Shown here piece by piece: positions 33,835-43,187 of a stretch of DNA of 64,000 nt. Under the pieces are notes generated by a model. That model worked only from the letters and a program-made list of their open reading frames with translations. It made no database searches and was not told the DNA's origin. The DNA comes from CALVZT01 sp964368755 (GTDB lineage Bacteria; Bacillota; Clostridia; Christensenellales; UBA1242), in NCBI GenBank assembly GCA_964368755.1, contig CAYJCR010000005.1:27206-91205 (forward strand). The letters run 5' to 3'. The number at the start of each line of letters is the position of its first letter. Position 1 is the stretch's first letter. A program made the translations under genes and the position numbers.

Positions 33835-36603
33835 ATGGCAAGAAGAATGGTAACATTATCTGAAGAAGAGAAAAAAGAACAGGAGTCTATGGATAGCAAA
33901 TTAGCTGAATTTTGTACTTCAGGAGAAGAAACTAATTTTACAAAAAATCCTAACTTCTTGAATTTACTTAACAGTTATTTGGACGGAAATAGAAGGGCAA
34001 TATTATCTGAAAAAAGCATTGATGTGATTGTTAAAAGATATCCAGGCAAGATAGATGAAATTATAGAATATGGACGTATTTGCGATCAATGTAGAGCTAC
34101 AAATTCAGAATTTGCATATAAGTATTTTTTTGCTGTGGAAGATATGCGAACTCAAGACAACTTTGACTCATTGATTGCAAAAGGTAAATATGAGGTTGCT
34201 TATGATAAGGTTGCAAAAAAGTTTTTAAAAGATTTCTTTGCGATAAAGGATGAAGAGAAACAGAAAATCAATGCAAACTCTTTTATAGCTGCAATGTTTG
34301 CAGGAGATGATGTTGAGGACCATGAAAAGGCACTTAGGTTACTTTCCGGCAAAGTTTTGAAAAAATATAGCAGAGATATTTGGTTCAGAATTCTTGCTAA
34401 CAGCAATCCTGATATAGCAAAGAAGGTTTCTACTGTTATCATGAGCAACAATATATCACTTCCAAATAAATTATTGAAAGATAAAGAATTTGTTCTTAAT
34501 TTGTTTTCAGTAATTAATGAAGATGATGGTAGCTTATTAGTTACTCCAAATATTATCTCGCAGTTAGATGAAAAATTGCGTAATGACAAAGCTTTTGTCG
34601 ATAACCTTTTGGGCAAAATTAAAACAATAACATCATCGAATATCAATATATTAGCTGAGATAGGTGAGTATTGTGATGATTGTGATGCTAAGATTGCAAA
34701 AATTATTAATGATGGAATAAATAACGCATATAAAACTTTTACATCTGATAAAGCTACATCTGAAGCTAAAACAAAGGCATTAGCAGAAATTAAAGAAGCA
34801 TATTCAAGAATTATTAGTGAAGAATCAATTTCGCCTGCATTTTTAGAGAATAAAGAATTCGTTTTAAATCTATTCTCATTAGAAATAGAAGGAAAAATGT
34901 TAGCTGATTCAAAAATAATATCAAGAATAAGCGATGAATTGTTTGATACTGAGGGAAAGTTCGTTGATAGCCTCTTGGGGAAAATAACTGTTTTGACTCC
35001 GTCAAATATAGCAATATTGTCAGAATTGAATAAGAAATCTAGTATGTATGGCACTAAGATAGCAAGTGTTATAAACAATCAAATAAAAAGCGCATATGCA
35101 ATCTATACATCAGAAGAAGCCACAACAGAAGCTAAAGAAAAAGCATTAAAAGAAATTAAAGATGCATATTCAGCAATTGTCAAAGATGAGAAGATCTCAA
35201 AATATATTAGTGCAGAGACTTCTAAAGCATTGTTAGATGTTGGAATAATAAAAGACGCAGAAGTAATATCTTCAGAAGCTAAAGCAGATATAATTAAAGA
35301 ATCAATTCAAAAATCTAGTCAAAAAGCAAAAGCAACTGCTTCAGCATATGATGGAACTGCTGATTCGTCTAATGCAAGTACTTTTGATCAAACCATTGCT
35401 CCAGTAATAGGTTTGAGCAAAATAGGTGAAGCAAAAGCATTAATTGAAACTGCAGAAGCTTTTAAAGCAGTGGTAGATGAGCCATATAAAGCCGAAGATT
35501 ATTATACATCTCACTATGATATTAGTCTTACTGTTGATGGGAAACCAATTACTGTTAAATCAGAAGCCCAACTTGAATCAAAAGAATATACAAGAATAGC
35601 AATTGATCAAGCTGGAGAAGGTAAAGATCCGACTACTAGAGATGTTGAAGGTAAAATTGTATCAAAGGCAATCTATCATGTAGTAGTAGATGGCAAGCCG
35701 GAAGATATTGCTCAAGAAAATTTAGAAATAAATGGCGCTTGTTGGGCAACGACTGATAACGCAGGTGAAGTTACTTATACAGAACCCGGAGCTAATAAAC
35801 CAAGAAAGAAATCAACAATAAAAAGTATCGTTCAAGTATACAAAGCAACTAAAACTGAGGGTGAGACCAAAACTGTTGTATATTATGAGTCTAAGCCAAT
35901 AGAGATGAATGTGTCTACTGTAGGTGATGAGACAATATATTTCTATGGAGATCCTACTACTGTGCACAAAATAGAAGTCGATGGAATAACTTACGAATCT
36001 TCTACTCTAGCTACTTGTTCCACCAAACAAGTTGAATATAATGATGATAATCCTCTTAGTAAAGCTATTAAAGGAATTAAGAAAGAAGTTTTACTTGATG
36101 GAGATGCTGCTAAGTGTGTAGCAAAATTGATTACTGCAGCTGCAATTGAGATTGCCACAAAAAAACAGCCAGAAGGTTCTGATGTAATCGATAATGATGG
36201 TCTAATTGCAATATTTAGAGCTTCAACATATTCTCAGGCTCAACTTCTTCAAAGTATATCGGCTAGTGCTACAACTGAATTAACAGCTTTGAACAATGGT
36301 TTGACTGAAGCCAATAATAGGACAAAGCAACAAAAAGAGGCCAAAGCTAAGGCACTTGCTGATCAGAGAGTAAGAAATGCTATAATTGGAGCATTATTGA
36401 GAAGAGAAGCAATACCTTCTGTAATAACTGATACTGTTGCTGATGAAAGTGAAAATGATGAAGAAGATAGACCTATAGATCCTAATGTAGTAGTTCCTGT
36501 AGATAAAATTGGAGATGCTGCTATCGATACTATGTTGGGTACTTATGAAGAGAAGTTAAGTTCTTACAAGGCTAAGCAAGAAAGCGCTCAAGGTGAAGAG
36601 TAA
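33835..36603 (+). CDS. Large protein of unknown function with internal tandem repeats (922 residues)
   Basis: I do not recognise this protein. The ATG at 33835 follows GGGGGAAA and gives MARRMVTLSEEEKKEQ. No signal peptide or membrane helix is visible. An alpha-helical region holds two direct repeats of about 120-125 residues, roughly 207-331 and 332-453, each opening near KEFVLNLFS and containing FVDNLLGKI or FVDSLLGKI, then a K/A-rich helix. Residues about 560-730 look beta-rich (YDISLTVDGKP, YHVVVDGKPED, KSIVQVYKATK). The rest is helical, charged and ends acidic. Leu is mostly TTA/TTG and codon use looks different from neighbouring genes. It has a strong private promoter and a 42-residue gene directly downstream. 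Function cannot be assigned. Confidence 0.85.
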   Translation: MARRMVTLSEEEKKEQESMDSKLAEFCTSGEETNFTKNPNFLNLLNSYLDGNRRAILSEKSIDVIVKRYPGKIDEIIEYGRICDQCRATNSEFAYKYFFAVEDMRTQDNFDSLIAKGKYEVAYDKVAKKFLKDFFAIKDEEKQKINANSFIAAMFAGDDVEDHEKALRLLSGKVLKKYSRDIWFRILANSNPDIAKKVSTVIMSNNISLPNKLLKDKEFVLNLFSVINEDDGSLLVTPNIISQLDEKLRNDKAFVDNLLGKIKTITSSNINILAEIGEYCDDCDAKIAKIINDGINNAYKTFTSDKATSEAKTKALAEIKEAYSRIISEESISPAFLENKEFVLNLFSLEIEGKMLADSKIISRISDELFDTEGKFVDSLLGKITVLTPSNIAILSELNKKSSMYGTKIASVINNQIKSAYAIYTSEEATTEAKEKALKEIKDAYSAIVKDEKISKYISAETSKALLDVGIIKDAEVISSEAKADIIKESIQKSSQKAKATASAYDGTADSSNASTFDQTIAPVIGLSKIGEAKALIETAEAFKAVVDEPYKAEDYYTSHYDISLTVDGKPITVKSEAQLESKEYTRIAIDQAGEGKDPTTRDVEGKIVSKAIYHVVVDGKPEDIAQENLEINGACWATTDNAGEVTYTEPGANKPRKKSTIKSIVQVYKATKTEGETKTVVYYESKPIEMNVSTVGDETIYFYGDPTTVHKIEVDGITYESSTLATCSTKQVEYNDDNPLSKAIKGIKKEVLLDGDAAKCVAKLITAAAIEIATKKQPEGSDVIDNDGLIAIFRASTYSQAQLLQSISASATTELTALNNGLTEANNRTKQQKEAKAKALADQRVRNAIIGALLRREAIPSVITDTVADESENDEEDRPIDPNVVVPVDKIGDAAIDTMLGTYEEKLSSYKAKQESAQGEE

Positions 36604-36641
36604 ACATTTTTCTTAAGCCAATAATAAAAGGAGATATTATT

Positions 36642-36770
36642 ATGACACAGAAAGAGTTTCAAGATGCTTTGAATAAAAACTTGGAGAAGACTTACATAAA
36701 AATTGATGCAGTCCTTAACAAATATGAAAAGGATAAAAAAGCTTTATTAGATTCAAAAAAACAGAGATAA
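36642..36770 (+). CDS. 42-residue charged companion protein
   Basis: The ATG at 36642 follows AAAAGGAGATATT and the frame ends at TAA 36768-36770, inside a terminator hairpin. The protein, starting MTQKEFQDALNKNLEKTY, is a single highly charged, Lys-rich helix without Cys or a membrane segment. It lies 38 nt after the 922-residue gene and shares its terminator, so it is probably co-expressed. It may be a partner or regulator of the large protein; no homologue is recognised. Confidence 0.7.
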   Translation: MTQKEFQDALNKNLEKTYIKIDAVLNKYEKDKKALLDSKKQR

Positions 36771-36784
36771 TATCTCTGTTTTTT
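36761..36784 (+). terminator. Intrinsic terminator of the accessory unit
   Basis: Arms 36761-36767 and 36773-36779 pair over 7 bp with a TAATA loop and a T-run to 36784. The 5' arm includes the end of the 42-residue gene. Confidence 0.82.
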
Positions 36785-36886
36785 CTTTGTTATGATATTT
36801 GACATAATATTTATTTTGTGGGTAAAAATTGCTTTTGTTTTTGGTAATATTATGTTATAGTAATGAAGTAAAGGTTGTGTGTAAGT

Positions 36887-37300
36887 ATGCGAAAAATGGG
36901 ACTTGACTTGGGCGATGTGCGTATAGGAGTATCTTTTAGTGACCCAATGGGTATCATTGCTAATGGCTATGAGACCTACAAGCGTGTTGATGAAGATAGC
37001 GACTATAGACACATTCTTGAGCTTATTTCTACCAAAGAAGTTGATACAGTTGTCCTTGGGCTACCTATCAATATGGACGGGACTAGTGGTGCAAGGGTTG
37101 ATGTAACCAAAGCTTTTGGTGACAGACTTCAATCAATGACAAAAGCCAAAGTTGTCTATATGGATGAGAGATTATCGAGTATGAGCGCTGAGAAGTTACT
37201 TATAGAAGCTGATGTCAGAAGAGACAAACGTAAGCAAGTTATCGACAAGATCGCAGCAACAATTATTTTGCAAAGTTATTTGGACAAATATTCAAGGTAA
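36887..37300 (+). CDS. ruvX: Holliday junction resolvase-like YqgF/RuvX
   Basis: This 137-residue RNase H-fold protein of the YqgF family is a putative Holliday junction resolvase also linked to pre-16S rRNA processing. It starts MRKMGLDLGDVRIGVSFSDP with the catalytic Asp in GLDLGDVRIG; VVLGLPINMDGTSG near 66 and YMDERLSSMSAEKLL near 96 complete the site, with a final Asp in IDKIAATIIL. A TTG at 36875 is in frame but the ATG at 36887 fits the AAAGG spacing and the family. yrzB follows by 14 nt, a standard pair. Confidence 0.93.
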   Translation: MRKMGLDLGDVRIGVSFSDPMGIIANGYETYKRVDEDSDYRHILELISTKEVDTVVLGLPINMDGTSGARVDVTKAFGDRLQSMTKAKVVYMDERLSSMSAEKLLIEADVRRDKRKQVIDKIAATIILQSYLDKYSR

Positions 37301-37314
37301 TAAGGAGTTATATT

Positions 37315-37665
37315 ATGGAAGATAAGATGATGAAGAACCCAATAGAGGCTTTGTTCGATGAGAACAATATCGATCCTATATCTCTATTCAATGAGAAAGG
37401 TGACGAAGTTAAGTTTGAGCAAGTAGCAATTATACCAAGGGGTGAAGACGTTTATGCTATACTCAAACCTGTTGAGAAGACTGAGGGCATTGAAGATGAT
37501 GAAGCTTTGGTATTCAAGATAGAGCTTGAAGAAGAATTGAGTGATGAAGGATACTTATCACTTGTTAGTGATGTAGATTTGATTGACGAAGTATTCGAAG
37601 CTTATAACAAGTTGTTTGAAGAAGAAGCAAAGCGCGCAAAGAAAGAAGCAAAGAAAAAGAAGTAA
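37315..37665 (+). CDS. yrzB: DUF1292 family protein (YrzB-like)
   Basis: This 116-residue acidic protein belongs to DUF1292. Family signs are SLFNEKGDEVKFEQVAII near the N-terminus, YAILKPVE and the acidic ALVFKIELEEELSDEGYL, then a Lys-rich C-terminal helix (EEEAKRAKKEAKKKK). In Firmicutes it is usually encoded with ruvX, as here. Its function is unknown. It ends before a strong terminator. Confidence 0.88.
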   Translation: MEDKMMKNPIEALFDENNIDPISLFNEKGDEVKFEQVAIIPRGEDVYAILKPVEKTEGIEDDEALVFKIELEEELSDEGYLSLVSDVDLIDEVFEAYNKLFEEEAKRAKKEAKKKK

Positions 37666-37686
37666 ATATTATTTCCAAGAACAAAG

Positions 37687-37713
37687 ATATGAGTTATGCA
37701 ACTCATATTTTTT
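37687..37713 (+). terminator. Intrinsic terminator after yrzB
   Basis: Arms 37687-37695 and 37700-37708 pair over 9 bp with a 4-nt loop (ATGC), followed by six T residues. Confidence 0.88.
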
Positions 37714-37739
37714 GTTTACAAAAAAAATTCACAAAATAC

Positions 37740-37768
37740 TTGCATTATATATATAAATGTGTTATATT
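37740..37768 (+). promoter_or_regulatory. Extended -10 promoter for rpsB-tsf
   Basis: TTGCAT at 37740-37745, a 17-bp spacer and TATATT at 37763-37768 preceded by TGT. Transcription from about 37775 leaves a leader of about 107 nt. Confidence 0.78.
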
Positions 37769-37774
37769 ATCAGA

Positions 37775-37881
37775 GTTATTACACACCGAGTGATAGAAGC
37801 TCTTGTTGCCGAAGAAATTTGTAACTTTGGTTTGGCTTCGTATAACAATATTATTCGGGAGGACTAAACAAGGAGGAAAAT
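37775..37881 (+). promoter_or_regulatory. rpsB leader with competing pairings
   Basis: Within this leader CCGAAG can pair with CTTTGG 10 nt later, or alternatively CGAAG can pair with CTTCG further downstream; the two are mutually exclusive. It ends at the strong AAGGAGG site. This could be an autoregulatory S2 leader, but nothing here proves it. Confidence 0.3.
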
Positions 37882-38658
37882 ATGTCTGTAATTTCTATGA
37901 AACAACTTCTAGAAGCCGGCGTACATTTCGGCCACCAAGCTAAGAAATGGAATCCAAAGATGAAGAAGTATATCTTTACTGTACGTAACGATATCCATAT
38001 CATCAATCTAGAAGACACCGCAGAACTTTCTGATAAAGCTTATTACTTTATTAGAGATATGGTGGCAGCTGGCAAAAATGTATTGTTCGTTGGAACAAAG
38101 AAACAAGCTCAAGAGGCAGTAGCTCAAGATGCTGAGAGATGTGGTATGTATTACATCAACTCAAGATGGTTGGGAGGTACACTTACTAACTTCCGTACAA
38201 TCAGATCTAGAATCGAGAGACTCAACAAGCTTAACCAAATGGAGAAAGTCGGGGAGTTCGATTTACTTCCAAAGAAAGAAGTTATCAAACTTCGTGATGA
38301 GAGAACAAAACTTGAGAAGAACCTTGGCGGTATCAAAGAGATGACTGAGCTTCCTGGTGTTATGTTCGTTGTTGATCCTAAGAAAGAACATATCGCAGTT
38401 CAAGAAGCTAAGACACTTCATATCCCAGTTGTAGGTATTGTTGATACTAACTGTGATCCTGATGATGTTGATTATGTTATTCCAGCTAACGATGATGCAA
38501 TCAGAGCTATCAAACTTATTGTAAGTGCTATGGCTGATGCTGTTATCGAAGCAAAAGAGGGCGTTCAAGTAAAAGATGGTGAAGAAGTTGTAGCAGCTGA
38601 TGCTGAGGTTGTTGAACCAAAAGCTGAAGATGTTGTAGATGATAATAAAGGAGAATAA
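37882..38658 (+). CDS. rpsB: 30S ribosomal protein S2
   Basis: This 258-residue protein is S2, which binds the 30S neck region. It begins [19 protein letters not shown], and [31 protein letters not shown] and [19 protein letters not shown] are all intact. The final 25 residues form a very acidic tail, typical of many Firmicutes. An AAGGAGGAAAAT ribosome site is strong. tsf follows by 3 nt. Confidence 0.98.
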   Translation: MSVISMKQLLEAGVHFGHQAKKWNPKMKKYIFTVRNDIHIINLEDTAELSDKAYYFIRDMVAAGKNVLFVGTKKQAQEAVAQDAERCGMYYINSRWLGGTLTNFRTIRSRIERLNKLNQMEKVGEFDLLPKKEVIKLRDERTKLEKNLGGIKEMTELPGVMFVVDPKKEHIAVQEAKTLHIPVVGIVDTNCDPDDVDYVIPANDDAIRAIKLIVSAMADAVIEAKEGVQVKDGEEVVAADAEVVEPKAEDVVDDNKGE

Positions 38659-38661
38659 TCA

Positions 38662-39309
38662 ATGTTTAATGCAAGTGATATCAAAGATTTGCGTGCTAGC
38701 ACAGGTGCTGGTATGCTAGATTGCCAAAAAGCTCTTAAAGAGTGTAATGGTGATATGGATAAAGCTATTGCTTATCTCAGAGAGAAAGGTATAGCTGCTG
38801 TAGCCAAGAAAGCATCAAGAATTGCAGCTGAAGGTCTTGTTACTTCATATATTCATATGGGTGGTAAGATTGGTGTTATAGTTGAAGTTAACTGTGAGAC
38901 AGACTTCGTTGCTAAGAGTGATGCATTTATCGCACTTTGCAAAGACATTGCTATGCAGATAGCAGCTTCTAAGCCTGAGTTTGTAAGAATCGAAGAAGTT
39001 CCTGCTGAGAATGTAGAGAAAGAGAAAGAGATTCTTAAGGCTCAAGCTCTTAATGAGGGCAAACCTGCTGCAATCGTTGACAAGATGGTTGAGGGCCGTG
39101 TAAAGAAGTACTACAAAGACGTATGTCTTATGGAACAACCTTTTGTTAAAGATCCTGAGAAGACAGTATCTGACCTTATGACAGAAGCAACATTGAAGAT
39201 TGGCGAGAAGCTTTCTATCAGAAGATTTGTTCGTTATGAAGTTGGAGAAGGTATGCAGAAGAGAGAAGATAACTTTGCTGACGAAGTTATGAAGCAAATG
39301 AAAGCATAA
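38662..39309 (+). CDS. tsf: Elongation factor Ts
   Basis: This 215-residue protein is the short form of EF-Ts, the guanine-exchange factor for EF-Tu. The N-terminal module has [19 protein letters not shown], then [15 protein letters not shown] near residue 75, the loop that inserts into EF-Tu. The dimerisation domain is reduced. It is the second gene of rpsB-tsf and is followed by a strong terminator. pyrH, which usually follows, is absent. Confidence 0.97.
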   Translation: MFNASDIKDLRASTGAGMLDCQKALKECNGDMDKAIAYLREKGIAAVAKKASRIAAEGLVTSYIHMGGKIGVIVEVNCETDFVAKSDAFIALCKDIAMQIAASKPEFVRIEEVPAENVEKEKEILKAQALNEGKPAAIVDKMVEGRVKKYYKDVCLMEQPFVKDPEKTVSDLMTEATLKIGEKLSIRRFVRYEVGEGMQKREDNFADEVMKQMKA

Positions 39310-39583
39310 TCCTTATGTATCTTAGAATACTAGTGGTTAACTATCACTAGTATTTTTTATGTAACTTCAATATAGCTATCAAGATAAATCGTATATATAG
39401 AAACGAACCTGTGTGATTAACAATGCGAAAATTATCGTATCTTAATCTTTGTCCAAACAATACTTATAAATGTTTGCGTAAATAGTTTATTTGTAGTATT
39501 ATATATTTGTTAAATACTATGATTTTGCTATATCAATAGGCAAGTCTGTATGATGAAGAATAATATTATTAAGGAGTAACGAG
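39310..39583 (+). other. Gap between tsf and frr
   Basis: After the terminator (39326-39356) the rest of this 274-bp gap holds no convincing gene. A weak promoter candidate for frr is TTGTAG at 39491-39496 with TACTAT at 39515-39520 (18-bp spacer). pyrH would normally be here, and no remnant of it was seen. Confidence 0.5.
39326..39356 (+). terminator. Intrinsic terminator after tsf
   Basis: Arms 39326-39335 and 39345-39354 form a perfect 10-bp stem with a 9-nt loop and a T-run after the 3' arm. Confidence 0.9.
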
Positions 39584-40159
39584 ATGTTATCTGATATCCC
39601 AAATTATGATGAAGAAATGTTGTTTTTTGAAGAGAATCTTGACAAAAAACTTAGTTGGTTAAATAGTGAATATATGACAATAAGAGCAGGGAGAGCCAAT
39701 CCTCGTATGCTTGACAAAATACTTGTCAATTATTATGGTACAATGACTCCAATCAAACAAATGGCTAATATAGCCGTACCTGAGGCTAGACTTATGACAA
39801 TAACTCCATGGGATATGAATATGGTCAAAGAGATAAATAAGGCAATTCAATCTTCTGACTTAGGAGTTAATCCAAGTGATGATGGCAGGATGATAAGGCT
39901 TGCATTCCCAATGCCAACCGAAGAGAGAAGGAAAGAGTTGTTGAAGACAACCCGTAAGCTTGCTGAAGAAGCAAAGGTTGGTATGAGGAACGAAAGACGT
40001 GATGTACTCGAAGTCTTCCGTAAACAAGAGAAGAATAAAGAAATCAGCAAAGATGACCTTGAGCTTGTTGAGAAAGAAATCCAGAAACTAACTGACAAAT
40101 ATACTGAGAGTGTTGATAAGACTTCTCAGGAGAAAGAAAAAGAGATTCTTGCTATCTAG
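39584..40159 (+). CDS. frr: Ribosome recycling factor
   Basis: This 191-residue protein, a tRNA-shaped factor, splits the post-termination ribosome together with EF-G. It shows the typical YMTIRAGRANPRMLDKI near residue 30, the ITPWDMNMVKEINKAI block near 70 and the RKLAEEAKVGMRNERRD helix near 127. The first 12 residues are an N-terminal extension compared with common forms. It has an AAGGAGTAACG ribosome site and is followed by uppS 13 nt later. Confidence 0.96.
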   Translation: MLSDIPNYDEEMLFFEENLDKKLSWLNSEYMTIRAGRANPRMLDKILVNYYGTMTPIKQMANIAVPEARLMTITPWDMNMVKEINKAIQSSDLGVNPSDDGRMIRLAFPMPTEERRKELLKTTRKLAEEAKVGMRNERRDVLEVFRKQEKNKEISKDDLELVEKEIQKLTDKYTESVDKTSQEKEKEILAI

Positions 40160-40172
40160 AAGGTGTATAATA

Positions 40173-40871
40173 TTGAGTAAAAGTATTAGAATCCCAACAC
40201 ACATTGCTTTTATTATGGATGGCAATGGTAGGTGGGCAAAAAGACGTGGCTTGCCAAGATCATTTGGTCATAAGCAAGGAGTAGAGAGTGTAAGGGTGGT
40301 TGTAAGACGAGCTCAAGAGCTGGGTATCAAGTTTGTAACATTCTTTGCTTTTTCTACTGAGAACTGGAATAGACCTAAAGAGGAAGTTGATTACATTTTT
40401 CAACTAGCATATGATTATTTATTAGAAAATAAGGATGTTTTGGTCTCAAAAGGCATTTGTCTCAAAGTTATAGGTAATCTTTCGAGATTGCCAGTCAAAC
40501 TCCAAAAAGAGATTGCTGAGGCCGTAGAATTGACCAAAAGTTGTGATTCTATTGTCGTAACAATAGCTCTTAACTATGGTGGCAGAGATGATATAGTGCA
40601 AGCGGTTAATAAGATTGTAGGAGAAGGCAAAAGTAACATTACGGAAAAAAGTTTTGCCAACTACTTATACACTGCTGGGACTCCTGATCCAGACCTAGTT
40701 ATACGGACAAGTGGGGAACTCAGAGTGAGTAACTTCCTTATGTATCAGATGGCATATGCTGAAATGTATTTCCCAAAAATCCATTGGCCAGCATTCAGAG
40801 CAAAAGCTCTTGATAAGGCCATTAGAGTTTATCAAAAAAGAAATCGTAAATTTGGCGCGATAAAGAAATAG
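40173..40871 (+). CDS. uppS: Undecaprenyl diphosphate synthase (cis-prenyltransferase)
   Basis: This 232-residue enzyme builds the C55 lipid carrier for peptidoglycan from farnesyl and isopentenyl diphosphate. The active-site IAFIMDGNGRWAKRRG is near residue 10, the ENWNRP block near 68 and the C-terminal DLVIRTSGELRVSNFL with the substrate-binding Arg-Ser. I chose TTG at 40173, 13 nt after frr with GAAGGTG upstream; the longer frame overlaps frr and looks spurious. It needs isoprenoid precursors, yet dxr and ispG are absent nearby. Confidence 0.94.
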   Translation: MSKSIRIPTHIAFIMDGNGRWAKRRGLPRSFGHKQGVESVRVVVRRAQELGIKFVTFFAFSTENWNRPKEEVDYIFQLAYDYLLENKDVLVSKGICLKVIGNLSRLPVKLQKEIAEAVELTKSCDSIVVTIALNYGGRDDIVQAVNKIVGEGKSNITEKSFANYLYTAGTPDPDLVIRTSGELRVSNFLMYQMAYAEMYFPKIHWPAFRAKALDKAIRVYQKRNRKFGAIKK

Positions 40872-40882
40872 GAGTAAAACAT

Positions 40883-41821
40883 ATGAAAAAAAGATTGATT
40901 ACAGCAGGTGTATTGATAGCAATGGTTGCATGTTTCTTTGTAATGCAAGCATTCTTTGCTATCTCATTCGATATCCTTATACTTGCAATATCTCTAATTG
41001 CTGCTTTTGAAGTTGCTAACTTGCAAGATAAGAGTGGCAAGGTCAACTACAAGATTGTTCCTGCAATATTTAGCATATTTGCTTTTGTTGCTACAGTTTT
41101 GTGCGTTGTGCTCAAATGGAACGCTTTGGTTCTATTCTCAATATTTGTTGGGGGAATGGTTGTTGCTTTTGTTGCTACATACTTTATACCTTTTATGTTC
41201 AAAGGTTTAATTAAAGAGAATTCATTTAGACAAATCTCTGGAATGGGTAACAAATCCTTTTCTTTGTTCAAAACTGTCAATACTATGTCAATAATCGTTT
41301 ACCCAGTATTTTTGGCATATTTTATGTACTTTTTGAACCATATTACTGAGTTGGGCTTCAATACTATTACAACATCATTTGCTGGAGCAAGGCTTGGAAT
41401 GTTTGCTTTGCTACTTGTTATGGCTATTACTTGTCTTACTGATACGATGGCGTTCTTTGTTGGAACGTTATTGAAAGGACCTAAGCTTTGTCCAAAGATA
41501 AGTCCTAACAAAACTATATCAGGAGCGATTGGTGGTCTTGTTGGTGGTATAGTCGGAGCAGTAGTTTTGCTTGCTATATTCAGAGCCATATATCCAACAC
41601 AATTTGCTTTGATTCCTTATTGGGAAATTGTAATTGTAGGATTCTTTGGGGCGATAGTTTCTCAATGTGGTGATTTGTTCGAATCATACTTGAAGCGCAA
41701 AGCTAAGGTAAAAGATGCAGGCGATATACTTCCTGGGCACGGTGGAGTAATGGATAGAGTTGACGCAATGCTATTCAATACACCATATATATTTGTTTGC
41801 ATCGTGCTTATGTTAGCATAA
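40883..41821 (+). CDS. cdsA: Phosphatidate cytidylyltransferase
   Basis: This 312-residue membrane enzyme makes CDP-diacylglycerol from CTP and phosphatidate. About eight hydrophobic helices can be seen. The C-terminal signature is present in two parts, QCGDLFESYLKRKAKVKDAG and LPGHGGVMDRVDAMLF, and SPNKTISGAIGG lies upstream of them. It is somewhat longer than the common 260-residue form because of extra N-terminal membrane segments. dxr, which usually follows, is absent; rseP comes next after a hairpin. Confidence 0.95.
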   Translation: MKKRLITAGVLIAMVACFFVMQAFFAISFDILILAISLIAAFEVANLQDKSGKVNYKIVPAIFSIFAFVATVLCVVLKWNALVLFSIFVGGMVVAFVATYFIPFMFKGLIKENSFRQISGMGNKSFSLFKTVNTMSIIVYPVFLAYFMYFLNHITELGFNTITTSFAGARLGMFALLLVMAITCLTDTMAFFVGTLLKGPKLCPKISPNKTISGAIGGLVGGIVGAVVLLAIFRAIYPTQFALIPYWEIVIVGFFGAIVSQCGDLFESYLKRKAKVKDAGDILPGHGGVMDRVDAMLFNTPYIFVCIVLMLA

Positions 41822-41860
41822 TAATAGTAAACAAAAGATAAATATATATTAGTATCACGT

Positions 41861-41888
41861 AGGTTAGATAACATATGTCTAACCTTTT
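41861..41888 (+). terminator. Hairpin between cdsA and rseP
   Basis: Arms 41861-41868 and 41878-41885 pair over 8 bp with a 9-nt loop, followed by only four T residues. It may be a weak or partial terminator. Confidence 0.5.
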
Positions 41889-41912
41889 ATAAAATAATAG
41901 GAGGAGATAGAT

Positions 41913-43187
41913 TTGACTCTTTTGATGGGTGCAAGTTTTGCTTCAGTAATGACTTATATCGGGTATATCCTACTTGCAATAGTAGTGTTACTTCTTATGG
42001 TTACAATTCACGAATTGGGGCATTATACTGCTGGCAAAATACTTAAGTTTAAGATTAACGAGTTTTCTGTTGGATTTGGTAAGGCGTTATTCTCAAAAAC
42101 CAATAAAGCTGGAGAAAAAGTATCTCTTCGTCTTATACCTTTGGGTGGGTATTGTGCTTTTGAAGGAGAAGATGAAGACAAACCTGACAATCCAGAGGCA
42201 TTTAATAATCAAAAAGCTTGGAAAAGACTTATAGTCACTATATCTGGTGCATTATTTAATCTTATTGCTGGATTTATTTTCTCATTTATTTTCCTTCTTG
42301 CGTATGGGTATCAAGATGTTGTAAAAATTGATACCATCAAAGACAATGCAACGGGTGTTGCTAACTTACAAGTTGGAGATGTTGTAGTCAAAGTCAATGA
42401 CAAAAAGTGTTCATTTATAACAGACAATTATTTTAATAACCTAATTGCAGATGTTGATGATGAGTCAGATATCAAACTTACTGTCAAAAGAGATGGCAAA
42501 AAGGTTGATATAATAGTCAACAAATCTCTTAGCGATGCATATATCTCTACACTTAACACAGAGGCTATTGGAACTACACTTGTAGATATAAAGAAAGGCG
42601 ATAAAATTGTTTCTATCAATGGTCAAGCATATGATGGAGATTATGATACATTCTTGAATGTCTATGATAATCTAGGCGATGAACAGTTCGACATGGTCAT
42701 AAATAGAGATGGCAAAGAGATTACAGTTCAAGCAAAGAAAGCTTATTTTGAAGTACAAGAACTCCATCTTCTTGGAGTGGGAACTGTACCATACAAATAT
42801 AGTTTTTGGGAAGCATTGGCTTGGGCAATACCATTCACTTTTGGTTGGGCATGGAAAGTTCTTGTCATACTCTTTAACCTTATTATTGGCAAAGTAGCGC
42901 TTACAGCAGTTGGTGGACCAATCGCTACAATCTCTACAATGGCTACGGTTACTCAAGCAAGTTTTGCTAACTTCTTCTTATTATTGCCATTGATTTCTGC
43001 CAATCTCGCAGCATTCAATTTGTTACCATTCCCGGCACTTGATGGGGCACGGTCGGTATTCATAATAATAGAATGGATAAGGGGTAAACCGATTAACAGA
43101 AAAGTTGAGGGATATATACATCTCGTTGGACTATTTGTCCTTCTTGCCTTTGTAGTACTTGTTGATGTGCTATATCTGATATTTTGA
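41913..43187 (+). CDS. rseP: Site-2 metalloprotease RseP/RasP
   Basis: This 424-residue M50 intramembrane zinc protease cleaves anti-sigma factors and signal peptides within the membrane. The HExxH motif is TIHELGHYTAG near residue 33. A PDZ domain occupies about 120-205 and a second PDZ-like segment follows. The third zinc ligand lies in LLPFPALDGARSVF near residue 372. The start is a TTG at 41913 after GGAGGAGA; an in-frame ATG at 41925 is the alternative. ispG, normally next, is absent. Confidence 0.95.
   Translation: MTLLMGASFASVMTYIGYILLAIVVLLLMVTIHELGHYTAGKILKFKINEFSVGFGKALFSKTNKAGEKVSLRLIPLGGYCAFEGEDEDKPDNPEAFNNQKAWKRLIVTISGALFNLIAGFIFSFIFLLAYGYQDVVKIDTIKDNATGVANLQVGDVVVKVNDKKCSFITDNYFNNLIADVDDESDIKLTVKRDGKKVDIIVNKSLSDAYISTLNTEAIGTTLVDIKKGDKIVSINGQAYDGDYDTFLNVYDNLGDEQFDMVINRDGKEITVQAKKAYFEVQELHLLGVGTVPYKYSFWEALAWAIPFTFGWAWKVLVILFNLIIGKVALTAVGGPIATISTMATVTQASFANFFLLLPLISANLAAFNLLPFPALDGARSVFIIIEWIRGKPINRKVEGYIHLVGLFVLLAFVVLVDVLYLIF

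Noticed and set aside
34200..35078. 292-residue ORF on the - strand inside the 922-residue gene
   Set aside because: It is antisense to an AT-rich, Lys/Glu-rich coding region where such open frames arise by chance. The + strand gene has promoter, ribosome site and terminator; this one has none.
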